Part shown: positions 21,816 through 28,597 of the stretch, piece after piece
Position numbering within the stretch: position 1 is the first letter of the stretch
Layout: every line of letters begins with the position of its first letter
Assembly (NCBI GenBank): GCA_964625325.1
Contig: CAZVBA010000002.1
Location: 1-40,307 of the forward strand
Direction of reading: 5' to 3'
DNA length: 40,307 nucleotides
From: CAZILM01 sp964625325
Lineage (GTDB): Bacteria > Patescibacteriota > Saccharimonadia > Saccharimonadales > CAYVSP01
The notes under the pieces: generated by a model
Told to the model about the DNA's origin: nothing
What the model saw: the letters and a program-made list of their open reading frames with translations, nothing else
Databases searched by the model: none
Made by a program: the position numbers and the translations under genes

Positions 21816-22388
21816 ATGAGGTATTTTTTAGGCTTACTAGCGGTGGTGGCGCTGTTCATCCTGGTGGTGGTAATTGTCACGCATGGCGGTCCCAAAACCA
21901 CGACGCCCAAAACGGCTAATGGCAGCAAAGCTGTAGTGCTGACCGATTATATCGATAAAAACAGCGAAGTTCACCTGTTTACAGATGGCCAGATTAATGC
22001 CGAGGAAAACCACCGTGCTACGGAAATTATAGTCAGCAAAGACACACGAACCATGACCGTCTACAAAGGTTATAACCTGGAAGTCCTTAGGCAACAGACC
22101 TATCCCAACACGCCGGCCGCCTATGACAACTTTCTGCGGGCTCTAGCCCAGACCAATTTTATTAAAGAAAAAACCGGCGTCAAACAAACCGACGAGCGCG
22201 GCATATGCGCCAGCGGCTCACGAATTATTTATGAGTTGCGCGATAGCGGTAAAGACGTAACCCGATTGTGGTCGACTAGTTGCGGTACCAGCCAGGGCAC
22301 CTTTGGCGGTGCAGCTATCCGGGCCCAACTGCTATTCCAGAAGCAGATACCGGACTACAATAAGCTCCTCCTAGGCGTTTTTCTATAA
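21816..22388 (+). CDS. Membrane-anchored extracytoplasmic protein
   Basis: A 190-residue protein with an N-terminal membrane helix (about 3-22, YFLGLLAVVALFILVVVIV) and no lipobox or clear cleavage site, so it is probably tethered outside. A Thr/Lys-rich linker leads to a strand-rich domain. Two cysteines (ICASGS near residue 129 and STSCGTS near residue 152) could form a disulfide. I recognise no family. The following Nudix gene starts two bases after its stop, so the two are co-transcribed. Confidence 0.65.
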   Translation: MRYFLGLLAVVALFILVVVIVTHGGPKTTTPKTANGSKAVVLTDYIDKNSEVHLFTDGQINAEENHRATEIIVSKDTRTMTVYKGYNLEVLRQQTYPNTPAAYDNFLRALAQTNFIKEKTGVKQTDERGICASGSRIIYELRDSGKDVTRLWSTSCGTSQGTFGGAAIRAQLLFQKQIPDYNKLLLGVFL

Positions 22389-22390
22389 AC

Positions 22391-22972
22391 ATGAGCGAAG
22401 TTGATCCGCATCCGTCGGTCAAAGAAACCCGCACGCCCATTGGGCGACTGTTTGAGCATATTCTTTTGGAAGAAGAAGGGGCGGGCAGCATTGAGTTCGT
22501 GCGGCGCCCACCCGGCGTCCGCCTAATCATTGCCGATGTGGCCCAGGACCGCATCTTACTGACCAGCGAATTCCGCCGCGAGCTGCGCGACTGGGATTGG
22601 CGGCTGCCGGGTGGCAAAATCTTTGACAGCCGCGAGGCTTGGCAGGCCTACGAACAGAGCGGCGGTGATATAATCGCTGCGGCCAGCGCCCAAGGTATCA
22701 AAGAAGCCGCCGAAGAAGCCGGTATGGCGGTAGTCGAGCCGCGGTTCTTACAGCAAATGGTGGACGGCGCCACCGTCGAATGGGATCTGTATTATTTTGT
22801 GGCCACACAGTGGGCCGAACGCTCGCAAGGCCCCCAGCCGGAAGCCGGCGAACAGTTTAGGGAAAGCCGATGGTTTGATTATTCAATAGTAGAGTCCATG
22901 ATAGCCGACGGTGAAATGCATGAAGCCCGTAGCGCCCTGGCCGTGCTCCAATGGCTCAACACGTCCGACTGA
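22391..22972 (+). CDS. Nudix hydrolase with an insertion in the Nudix box
   Basis: A 193-residue Nudix protein resembling the ADP-ribose pyrophosphatase group: GVRLIIADVAQDRILLTSEFR is the first strand pair and WRLPGGK (about 73-79) begins the box. The box is split. About 22 residues (around FDSREAWQAYEQSGGD) separate the glycines from the catalytic helix IKEAAEEAGM (about 104-113). The helix keeps EAAEEAG, the metal-binding glutamates. The insertion may hold extra substrate contacts. It is coupled to the membrane-anchored protein upstream. This is the third Nudix gene within 6 kb. Confidence 0.8.
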   Translation: MSEVDPHPSVKETRTPIGRLFEHILLEEEGAGSIEFVRRPPGVRLIIADVAQDRILLTSEFRRELRDWDWRLPGGKIFDSREAWQAYEQSGGDIIAAASAQGIKEAAEEAGMAVVEPRFLQQMVDGATVEWDLYYFVATQWAERSQGPQPEAGEQFRESRWFDYSIVESMIADGEMHEARSALAVLQWLNTSD

Positions 22973-22988
22973 TTGTCCATAAAGCCTC

Positions 22989-23019
22989 TTGACTAAGCTC
23001 AACCGTAAGCGTATTACGG
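22989..23019 (+). promoter_or_regulatory. Promoter with overlapping inverted repeat
   Basis: TTGACT (22989-22994), 17-base spacer, TATTAC (23012-23017). The -10 lies in the right arm of a perfect inverted repeat CCGTAA-N5-TTACGG (23003-23019), a plausible repressor site. Confidence 0.45.
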
Positions 23020-23044
23020 TATTAGTGCTGTATTAAAAGCAAAC

Positions 23045-23698
23045 ATGAATAATATAAACCTTGCCTACTTTGAGGCCGACGCGGCCTATCATCTCGATCA
23101 GTTTCAACCAGTTCAACTGGTCGATGAAGCCCGCGAAGCGCAAGGTCGCCAGGGGTTGGACAAGTACGACACGACCTTTGACCATTTTTTCTACGACTAC
23201 GTTGGCGATATAAAAGATAGCCGTGAAGCACCGCTGGCGCTACGGGAACACGGCGACATGCTGATTAATTATCCAAACCGCATGTATCTCGGCTTTACCC
23301 AATCGGGCAAATTACTCTTGGTACGCAGCAGTTCCGAAGTCAGCCGCGAACAACCCGAAGCCTACTATATAGTTACAGCCAACCTGCAAACTGGTGAAGT
23401 GGTGCCGTGGTATGTCACGAACATGCTTGAGCGAACTAACAGCTTAATGGAGTTGAAGTTTGCACGCCAGCCGAAAGCTACCAGCGAAGAAATGGGTCAT
23501 TTGATCGTTTCTGCCGGTAAGGTTGAGCTGACATTACCGGGCGGGCAATTTGAGCGCGTGCCCAATCTTGACAGCCAGTTCTTCACGCTTCTAGAGCGCC
23601 GCCAGCGCTGGCTCCAAGCCGAGGCCATGGCCCGTTTATTAACATATATGGCCGCCCTGGGCGTCCGAGAGACCTTGCCAGCTCAGCTGATACACTAG
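23045..23698 (+). CDS. Hypothetical protein
   Basis: A 217-residue soluble protein of unknown family. Residues 1-80 are rich in Asp and aromatic residues (FDHFFYDYVGD). The middle (about 80-135) is strand-rich (MYLGFTQSGKLLLVRSS). The C-terminus (about 180-217) is helical (LLERRQRWLQAEAMARLL). There is no membrane helix. Upstream is a promoter with a candidate operator. The HAD gene starts four bases after its stop but has its own extended -10 inside the end of this gene. Confidence 0.6.
   Translation: MNNINLAYFEADAAYHLDQFQPVQLVDEAREAQGRQGLDKYDTTFDHFFYDYVGDIKDSREAPLALREHGDMLINYPNRMYLGFTQSGKLLLVRSSSEVSREQPEAYYIVTANLQTGEVVPWYVTNMLERTNSLMELKFARQPKATSEEMGHLIVSAGKVELTLPGGQFERVPNLDSQFFTLLERRQRWLQAEAMARLLTYMAALGVRETLPAQLIH
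23688..23696 (+). promoter_or_regulatory. Extended -10 box of the HAD gene
   Basis: TGA-TACACT ends six bases before the GTG start at 23703; it overlaps the last codons of the preceding gene. Confidence 0.45.
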
Positions 23699-23702
23699 TA
23701 AT

Positions 23703-24269
23703 GTGATAAAAGCCGTTATTTTTGATTGTTTCGGGGTGCTGACGGTTGATAAATGGAAAGAATTTGTCGCCACACTGCCGGAGGAGCACAAAGAACCGGC
23801 CCGTGGCTTTAATCATGATTACGATGCTGGCCGCATTACCGAGGCTGACTTTATTGAAAAGGTGAGGCAACTGACGGCTCGTGACCCAGGAGAAGTTGAA
23901 CAAATACTGGTTGGTGATAGTAACAAGAATGAAGAGCTCCTCAGTTATATCAAGCAGCTTCGCCCACGTTATAAAATTGGCCTTCTAAGCAATGTGGCCA
24001 GTAACTGGGTGCGCGATTACTTACTAGACGAAGAAGATCAGAATTTATTTGATGCATTTATCTTCTCCTATGAAGAACGTACTACCAAACCTGACCTTAA
24101 AATATACCAAGCGGCGGCTGATAGGCTTGGAGTAAAGCCATCAGAATGCGTATTCATTGATGATACCGAGCGCTATTGTGAGGCAGCGCGGGAGCTGGGT
24201 ATGCAGACTATCGATTATCAGGATTTCGCGCAGATGAAGCAAGAACTCGAGCAAATATTGGCCCGGTGA
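23703..24269 (+). CDS. HAD-superfamily hydrolase
   Basis: A 188-residue HAD protein with a small helical cap of the haloacid dehalogenase/epoxide hydrolase N-terminal type. Motif I is FDCFGVL (7-13): Asp8 is the nucleophile, but the usual second aspartate (the acid/base of phosphatases) is Phe10. Motif II is LLSNVAS, motif III is TTKPDLKIY with the lysine, and motif IV is FIDDTERY. The change in motif I resembles dehalogenase-type members, so phosphatase activity is uncertain. GTG at 23703 is the only start that gives a full motif I. The stop codon lies in a 12-bp palindrome. Confidence 0.85.
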   Translation: MIKAVIFDCFGVLTVDKWKEFVATLPEEHKEPARGFNHDYDAGRITEADFIEKVRQLTARDPGEVEQILVGDSNKNEELLSYIKQLRPRYKIGLLSNVASNWVRDYLLDEEDQNLFDAFIFSYEERTTKPDLKIYQAAADRLGVKPSECVFIDDTERYCEAARELGMQTIDYQDFAQMKQELEQILAR

Positions 24270-24338
24270 TATATCACGGGCGGTATACGGACTGTGATAT
24301 TTATCAATCTTGACGCCAACGAACCATAGGCGTATACC
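24266..24338 (+). promoter_or_regulatory. Promoter with palindromic candidate operators
   Basis: A 12-bp perfect palindrome GTGATATATCAC (24266-24277) is followed by a related one, TGATA-TT-TATCA (24295-24306), just ahead of TTGACG (24310-24315). A 17-base spacer leads to TATACC (24333-24338). The -10 sits within CGTATACCG (24331-24339), whose inverted copy CGGTATACG is at 24281-24289. The arrangement looks like a regulated promoter for the gene at 24376. Confidence 0.5.
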
Positions 24339-24375
24339 GGAAAGTATCCTTATAAAATAAAAAAGGAACCTCACG

Positions 24376-24648
24376 ATGCCGACTACATTTGAAGTTGGCC
24401 CATTCCGACCCGGATGCGACAGAGAAGCTACGCTAGGCTATCCTCTAATGAGCTTTGCCGCTTGGGCGGTTCGACACGGTTGTACCATCGAACACGTGGA
24501 TTGCTACACGGTTATCCATGATCCAAACATTCCGGCCAAGCAGCCCGTTGCAGATATTGGCGAGATGCAAACCCGAGCCATTGAAGCCCTAAGGCACCCG
24601 ACGACTCCCTATGCGGAGGCAGCGGCGCCATTTCTTCAAGTCGCTTAA
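24376..24648 (+). CDS. Small hypothetical protein behind a palindrome-rich promoter
   Basis: A 90-residue soluble protein with three cysteines (GCDRE, HGCTIEHVDC), a His/Asp-rich middle and a helical C-terminus. I recognise no family. Initiation is well supported: AAAAGG lies about 11 bases before the ATG, and a good promoter with two operator-like palindromes precedes the leader. Its stop (TAA) shares four bases with the stop of the convergent DciA-like gene. The elaborate control region relative to the small size is what sets it apart. Confidence 0.6.
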   Translation: MPTTFEVGPFRPGCDREATLGYPLMSFAAWAVRHGCTIEHVDCYTVIHDPNIPAKQPVADIGEMQTRAIEALRHPTTPYAEAAAPFLQVA

Positions 24649-24884
24649 CTAATTCGGATCACCAACCGCTTGTCTGTTTCGCAGAGTTCCTGTAGCTGAT
24701 GCAAGTGCAGCCGCAAGGCACCGGCTAGAGCCGCGCTGTGCACGCCGATGATAATTTGCTTGGGTCCAACCGCCACCTCAACTTCAGCCTTAAACTGTTC
24801 ACGAACATAGCCCTTAATCTGTTTTATCTCCGGCGGTTCGGCAAATTTGGATTTATCCAGTAAATCTCCCAGGTTAGTTGCCAT
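24645..24884 (-). CDS. Short DUF721/DciA-like protein
   Basis: A 79-residue protein resembling the DUF721 domain of DciA, the ancestral loader of the replicative helicase DnaB. The segment VEVAVGPKQIIIGVHSAALAG followed by a helix (ALRLHLHQLQEL) and a final strand (LVIRI) matches the domain's strand-helix-strand order, where a hydrophobic strand and 's.a...eL' helix are typical. Only the core domain is present, as in other short versions. This is a resemblance, not a firm match. A minus-strand TACAAT (24891-24896) ends six bases before the ATG. Confidence 0.5.
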   Translation of the reverse strand: MATNLGDLLDKSKFAEPPEIKQIKGYVREQFKAEVEVAVGPKQIIIGVHSAALAGALRLHLHQLQELCETDKRLVIRIS

Positions 24885-24890
24885 GCTTCT

Positions 24891-24896
24891 ATTGTA
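24891..24896 (-). promoter_or_regulatory. Start-proximal -10 box of the DUF721/DciA-like gene
   Basis: TACAAT on the minus strand is separated by six bases from ATG 24884. Leaderless transcript predicted. Confidence 0.5.
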
Positions 24897-24918
24897 CCTT
24901 TACCCACAAGATTCGCAC

Positions 24919-25013
24919 TTGGATGCAGTACAAGGAAGCCGTGAAGCACGGAATGAGACGTACAAATGGTACGTTGATTGAGTACTGGAACGGCTGACAC
25001 CGTAATGCGCCAA
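24919..25013 (+). repeat. 95-bp repeated element, copy 1
   Basis: This element matches 36766-36860 on the opposite strand at 77 of 95 positions with no gap. It contains the hairpin CGTAC-N5-GTACG (24959-24973) and a 24-codon reading frame (24923-24997) whose start and stop are kept in both copies. Differences are not concentrated at third codon positions. It lies between the divergent DciA-like gene and mutM. Confidence 0.8.
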
Positions 25014-25030
25014 GAACAGCAGCGGCGTGA

Positions 25031-25058
25031 CCAGCTATGCTGGACAGCAGGCTGCTGT
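25031..25058. repeat. Two adjacent short palindromes upstream of mutM
   Basis: CCAGC-TAT-GCTGG (25031-25043) and ACAGCAG-G-CTGCTGT (25044-25058) abut each other directly after the repeated element. They could fold as consecutive hairpins in a mutM leader or bind a regulator. Confidence 0.4.
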
Positions 25059-25075
25059 GGTGCGAAACTTGGGTT

Positions 25076-25957
25076 ATGCCGGAGTTACCAGAGGTTGAAA
25101 CAGTTCGACGTGGGTTAAGCGCGCTGCTGCCAGGGAAGACAATTGTTGGCGTGACGCACGATTGGCAGAAATCGTTTCCCAATGCCAAAGAAGATGTCCA
25201 ACAGTTTTTAATTGGCGCCAAAGTCATGGCGGTTGCACGACGAGCCAAGGTGTTATTGATCGAACTTTCCAGCAAATACAGCCTGGTGATTCACCTCAAA
25301 ATGACCGGACAACTGGTATTTCGCAGCAATGACGATCAACTGAAATTTGGCGCCGGTCACCCTAGTGGTTCGTTAGTCGGGAATTTACCGGATAAAAGCA
25401 CCCATGTGACACTTGATTTGGGTGACAGCAAGTTGTTTTTCAATGACCAACGCAAATTTGGCTGGGTGCGGTTAATCCCGACGGCCGAGGTGCCGCAAAT
25501 TGATTTTATGAAGCGGCTCGGACCGGAACCTTTGAGTGCAGATTTTACCCAAAAAGATTTCCGCGAACGGTTGGCCAGACGGCCGAACACAAATATTAAG
25601 GCGGCGCTGCTGGACCAAAGCGTCATAGCCGGCGTCGGCAACATTTACGCCGACGAAAGCCTGTGGGGCGCCAAGCTTCACCCGGCCACCTTGGTCAAAA
25701 ACATATCTGTTAAAAAGCTTAATCAGCTGTATGATTCGCTGCGCGCCGTGCTGGAGTTATCAATTGAAAAAGGTGGCTCGACCGACCGCAATTATGTCGA
25801 CGCCGAAGGCCGCAAGGGCAGCTATCTAAGCTTCGCCAAGGTCTTCCGCCGCGAAGGCCAACCATGCCCACGACACCCGGATACATTGATTCAGAAAATC
25901 CGTGTCGCCGGCCGTGGTACCCACATCTGCCCAAAGTGCCAACCCTTTATAAAGTAA
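25076..25957 (+). CDS. mutM: Formamidopyrimidine-DNA glycosylase
   Basis: MutM (Fpg) removes 8-oxoguanine and formamidopyrimidines and nicks the abasic site. PELPEVETVRRGL at the N-terminus supplies the catalytic Pro2 and Glu3, which fixes the start at ATG 25076. HLKMTGQL, DQRKFGWVRL and VAGVGNIYADESLW-type (here IAGVGNIYADESLW) motifs follow. The 293 residues exceed the usual 270 because of an insertion of about 15 residues (near 95-112). The C-terminal zinc finger reads CPRH...CPKC, so one of the four cysteines is histidine; that could still bind zinc. The gene follows the repeat element and two palindromes. Confidence 0.95.
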   Translation: MPELPEVETVRRGLSALLPGKTIVGVTHDWQKSFPNAKEDVQQFLIGAKVMAVARRAKVLLIELSSKYSLVIHLKMTGQLVFRSNDDQLKFGAGHPSGSLVGNLPDKSTHVTLDLGDSKLFFNDQRKFGWVRLIPTAEVPQIDFMKRLGPEPLSADFTQKDFRERLARRPNTNIKAALLDQSVIAGVGNIYADESLWGAKLHPATLVKNISVKKLNQLYDSLRAVLELSIEKGGSTDRNYVDAEGRKGSYLSFAKVFRREGQPCPRHPDTLIQKIRVAGRGTHICPKCQPFIK

Positions 25958-25964
25958 GAAAACA

Positions 25965-25973
25965 TGATATTAT
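25965..25973 (+). promoter_or_regulatory. Extended -10 box of the gene at 25984
   Basis: TGA-TATTAT ends ten bases before ATG 25984. No SD. Confidence 0.4.
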
Positions 25974-25983
25974 ATTAGAAATT

Positions 25984-26604
25984 ATGAGTATGTCGAAAGG
26001 TGAGTTTGACCCGGCATTGGTTACGAGGCCAAAGCGAAGACTTAATGACCCAACCAGGGCCCAGCTAAATGTTCCTAATGCTTTACGCCTATTAAACAAG
26101 TACCCCTATATTTTTGGTGAAAATGTCGAATCGGCGGAAAGCGTTACACCAGCCTTATTGGTACCAGAGAGTGATGGAACCGCACTTCTGGTCGGGAAAG
26201 CGGAAGACATCTTATCACCATACGCCCACGATGAGGTATGTGACAGACATAAAACCAAATCTTTTACCACGGTTTCGGCATATGTCGCCAAGTTGGCGGC
26301 GGGTAACGCCGTATACTACAATCCGGACCAGGCTTATAGATTGTCGTCACCACCGGAAGCAGATCAGCTAGATGGAGATATTTTTGATGTTCGGATTGGT
26401 GGAGTTAGTTCTGCAATCGACAGGGGTGCTCGGCTTGATTTCGTAGGTATTACAAACCAATTTATGCAGGTTTATCGGGCCGGCGTTGCAAACCGGTATA
26501 GCTATGAAGAAATCGAAACCGGCTGCGGGATTGCGTTAAATGGTTTACAGTCCGGATTGCCGTTTACATTAGCAGAAATCATGGAATACGCCGTTGGTGA
26601 TTAA
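25984..26604 (+). CDS. Hypothetical protein
   Basis: A 206-residue soluble protein that I do not recognise. It appears alpha/beta, with LRLLNKYPYIFG near residue 35 and a central helix around VSAYVAKLAAG. The frame is open for 120 bases further upstream into mutM, but I start it at ATG 25984, because that upstream part is antisense-like coding read out of frame in mutM and an extended -10 ends ten bases before this ATG. It sits between mutM and holA, on the same strand. Confidence 0.6.
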   Translation: MSMSKGEFDPALVTRPKRRLNDPTRAQLNVPNALRLLNKYPYIFGENVESAESVTPALLVPESDGTALLVGKAEDILSPYAHDEVCDRHKTKSFTTVSAYVAKLAAGNAVYYNPDQAYRLSSPPEADQLDGDIFDVRIGGVSSAIDRGARLDFVGITNQFMQVYRAGVANRYSYEEIETGCGIALNGLQSGLPFTLAEIMEYAVGD

Positions 26605-26624
26605 ATAGCGCAGCTTAAAGTTGC

Positions 26625-26633
26625 TGCTATGCT
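26625..26633 (+). promoter_or_regulatory. Extended -10 box of holA
   Basis: TGC-TATGCT ends eight bases before ATG 26642. Same sequence as the box before the YjbR-type gene at 5218. Confidence 0.45.
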
Positions 26634-26641
26634 TTAGATAC

Positions 26642-27562
26642 ATGGTAATTACGTTAACGGGGAGTAATAGTTTTGCGCTGAAAGCCGAGCTGGATCGGCG
26701 GGTTGCTGCGTTTCTGAAAGAGCACGGCGATATGGCGCTGGAGCGCCTGGATGGGGAAGAGGCCGAGTTTAACCGCCTGACCGAAGCTTTGCAAAGCCTG
26801 CCATTTCTGGCCACCAAAAAGCTGGCAGTGCTGCGCTCGCCTGGTGCAAATAAGCAATTTGCCGAAAAGTTTGAAGAATTACTGCCGACAATTGCCGAAA
26901 CCACCGATGTTATTATCGTCGAACCCAAGCTGGATAAACGCACGCAGTATTATAAGACGCTGAAGAGCAAGACTGAGCTCAAAGAGTTTAATGAGCTTGA
27001 TGCGCCGCAACTGGCCCGCTGGTTAGTTGACGCGGCCAGGGAGCGTAAAGGCAGCCTAACCCTAGGGGACGCCAACTATCTGGTGGAGCGAGTTGGAGCC
27101 AACCAATTGATGTTACATAGCGAACTGACCAAACTGCTGGACTATGACCCGGCCGTTACGCGCAAAACTATAGATTTATTAACCGAACCGTCACCGCAGA
27201 GCACCATTTTTGAACTGCTCGATGCTGCCTTCAACGGTCGCACCAAACGGGCGATTGAACTGTACGAAGAACAACGCAAATTAAAAGTCGAACCAATTCA
27301 GATTATCGCCATGCTGGCCTGGCAGCTGCACACCATGGCCATCATCAAATCAGCGGGAGGTAGGTCGCCCGAACAAATTGCCAGGGAAGGCAAGCTGAAC
27401 CCCTACGTGGTCCGCAAAAACTTGCCGCTGGTCAAGAAATTAACCATGTCCGAGCTCAAAGATCTAGTTGCCCGAGTCCTGGAGTTGGATATCAAGCTGA
27501 AGAGCCAAAGTATCGACGCCGACGACGCCATGCAGCACTTGTTGCTCACAATTGCTCAGTAA
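26642..27562 (+). CDS. holA: DNA polymerase III subunit delta
   Basis: HolA is the clamp-loader subunit that opens the beta sliding clamp. The 306 residues follow the family layout: VITLTGSNSFALKAELDRRV at the start, then SLPFLATKKLAVLRSPG (about 54-70), the clamp-contact region. VIIVEPKLDKRTQYYK follows, then the helical domain with LTLGDANYLVERVGANQLML (about 139-158) and a C-terminal collar (IIAMLAWQLHTMAIIK, RKNLPLVKKLTMSEL). The start is ATG 26642, since an in-frame TTG seven codons upstream lies within the promoter. Together with dnaG and polA it supplies core replication functions in this window. Confidence 0.93.
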   Translation: MVITLTGSNSFALKAELDRRVAAFLKEHGDMALERLDGEEAEFNRLTEALQSLPFLATKKLAVLRSPGANKQFAEKFEELLPTIAETTDVIIVEPKLDKRTQYYKTLKSKTELKEFNELDAPQLARWLVDAARERKGSLTLGDANYLVERVGANQLMLHSELTKLLDYDPAVTRKTIDLLTEPSPQSTIFELLDAAFNGRTKRAIELYEEQRKLKVEPIQIIAMLAWQLHTMAIIKSAGGRSPEQIAREGKLNPYVVRKNLPLVKKLTMSELKDLVARVLELDIKLKSQSIDADDAMQHLLLTIAQ

Positions 27563-27619
27563 CTGCTCATGCTTGCAAACCGTTTGGGGTGTGCAAGAAT
27601 GTACACAACAGGAAATACT

Positions 27620-28087
27620 ATGACCACTGATACAGAAGCAGCCGAACTACAATTAGTCGCAGAAGCACGCGCTCGCATGAGGCAATTCCAGGCCGTTCTC
27701 AATCTAGGAAAAGCAGCGACCGCACTTGAAAAACAAGCAGAAGAAATACGTAAAAGCATCGATCTACTTAATCTAGAGGACTACCCAGTGCCCGAAGGAG
27801 CGGTGATTCTATTGGAAACAAAACGTTCCGAAGATCCTTTCGAGGCCGAAGTATTACATGAACTTCTTACTGGTGGCGCTACATGGGATAAGTCTGGTCC
27901 AGGGGGTATAGCTTATCGGGCAAATATCACAGAGGATTCAAATCATCGACAATTTTGGGGCCACGATGTTGGATATGACTCCATCAATGATGAAGTTTGG
28001 GTCTATAATGCAGCCGGCAATTTTCGCGTTCGTTTACTCGACGATATAGACTGGCATGCTCTATCCGATTCTAGCGGTGGCGACTAA
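27620..28087 (+). CDS. Hypothetical protein with N-terminal coiled coil
   Basis: A 155-residue acidic protein. Residues 5-50 form a strong heptad-like helix (ELQLVAEARARMRQFQ, LEKQAEEIRKSIDLL). The rest is strand-rich, with aromatic residues (HRQFWGHDVGYDS, DEVWVYNAAGNFRVRLL). I recognise no family. The start is ATG 27620, with AGGAA a few bases upstream; a longer form from 27569 would cross a CTTGCA/TGCAAG inverted repeat (27572-27597) that is more likely the promoter region. Its stop shares the four bases CTAA with the stop of rpsT. Confidence 0.6.
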   Translation: MTTDTEAAELQLVAEARARMRQFQAVLNLGKAATALEKQAEEIRKSIDLLNLEDYPVPEGAVILLETKRSEDPFEAEVLHELLTGGATWDKSGPGGIAYRANITEDSNHRQFWGHDVGYDSINDEVWVYNAAGNFRVRLLDDIDWHALSDSSGGD

Positions 28088-28443
28088 GCTTTCTTCTTTG
28101 GGGCAGTCTTTTTGAGGGCGGTTTTGGCGGTAGTTTTCTTGGGTGCGACTTTCTTGACGGCTTTTGGTGCAGCTTTTTGAACCTTGGTGCCGGCCGCTTT
28201 GGCAGCCTTGGCTAGCTGGCGCTGTTTGCGAGCAATCTTATTCTTGTGCATTACATTCTTTTTGCCGGCCTTGGCTAGGGCGCTTTGGGCTTTGGACTGG
28301 GCTTCAGCCACTTTGCTACCGCCGCTAACAGCGGACTGAAAGCCTTTCAGGGCAGTTTTCAGGTTGCGCTTGGTCTTAGCGTTGAGACTGGCGGCCTTGC
28401 GGGCGACGCGCACTCGTTTCTTGGCTGACTTGATAATCGGCAT
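28084..28443 (-). CDS. rpsT: 30S ribosomal protein S20 with a long basic tail
   Basis: S20 binds the 5' domain and 3' minor domain of 16S rRNA. The first 80 residues show the typical all-helical basic sequence: PIIKSAKKRVRVARKAASLN, then TKRNLKTALKGF and the conserved KNVMHKNKIARKQRQLAK. Family members are about 85-90 residues; this one has 119, with a C-terminal tail of about 35 residues made almost only of Ala, Lys, Pro and Thr, like the tails of histone-like proteins. AGAGGA lies about ten bases before the ATG, so this is an SD-type start. It shares its stop bases with the convergent gene. Confidence 0.93.
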   Translation of the reverse strand: MPIIKSAKKRVRVARKAASLNAKTKRNLKTALKGFQSAVSGGSKVAEAQSKAQSALAKAGKKNVMHKNKIARKQRQLAKAAKAAGTKVQKAAPKAVKKVAPKKTTAKTALKKTAPKKKA

Positions 28444-28597
28444 TAGGGATTGTCCTCTTTAAACGTACTATTTTAGTCGAGGCTCAACTATACAGAGGTC
28501 GTCGCTGTTTGTAAAGTGTTATGCCTATATGTTTATGTTTACTAACTGAGAGATTTATGATACCTTATGCGAGTAAGATATCTAAAATAAACACAAC
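28444..28597. promoter_or_regulatory. Divergent control region of rpsT and the DHH-like gene
   Basis: The 154-base AT-rich gap holds the rpsT leader with its SD on the minus strand. On the plus strand TAAAAT (28583-28588) ends nine bases before ATG 28598. A second -10 candidate, TGA-TACCTT, lies at 28558-28566. Confidence 0.4.

Noticed and set aside
24923..24997. 24-codon frame inside the repeated element as a conserved small protein
   Set aside because: Start and stop are kept in both copies, but differences are not biased to third positions and no ribosome-binding site is present. An RNA or DNA element explains the pattern better with two copies. I leave it in the repeat entry rather than as a gene.
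25864..25983. Longer N-terminus for the gene at 25984
   Set aside because: The frame is open upstream, but it overlaps the zinc-finger coding part of mutM in another frame. The promoter box lies after this stretch.
26610..26627. GCAGC/GCTGC dyad as a terminator before holA
   Set aside because: Five base pairs with no T tract, and it overlaps the extended -10 of holA.
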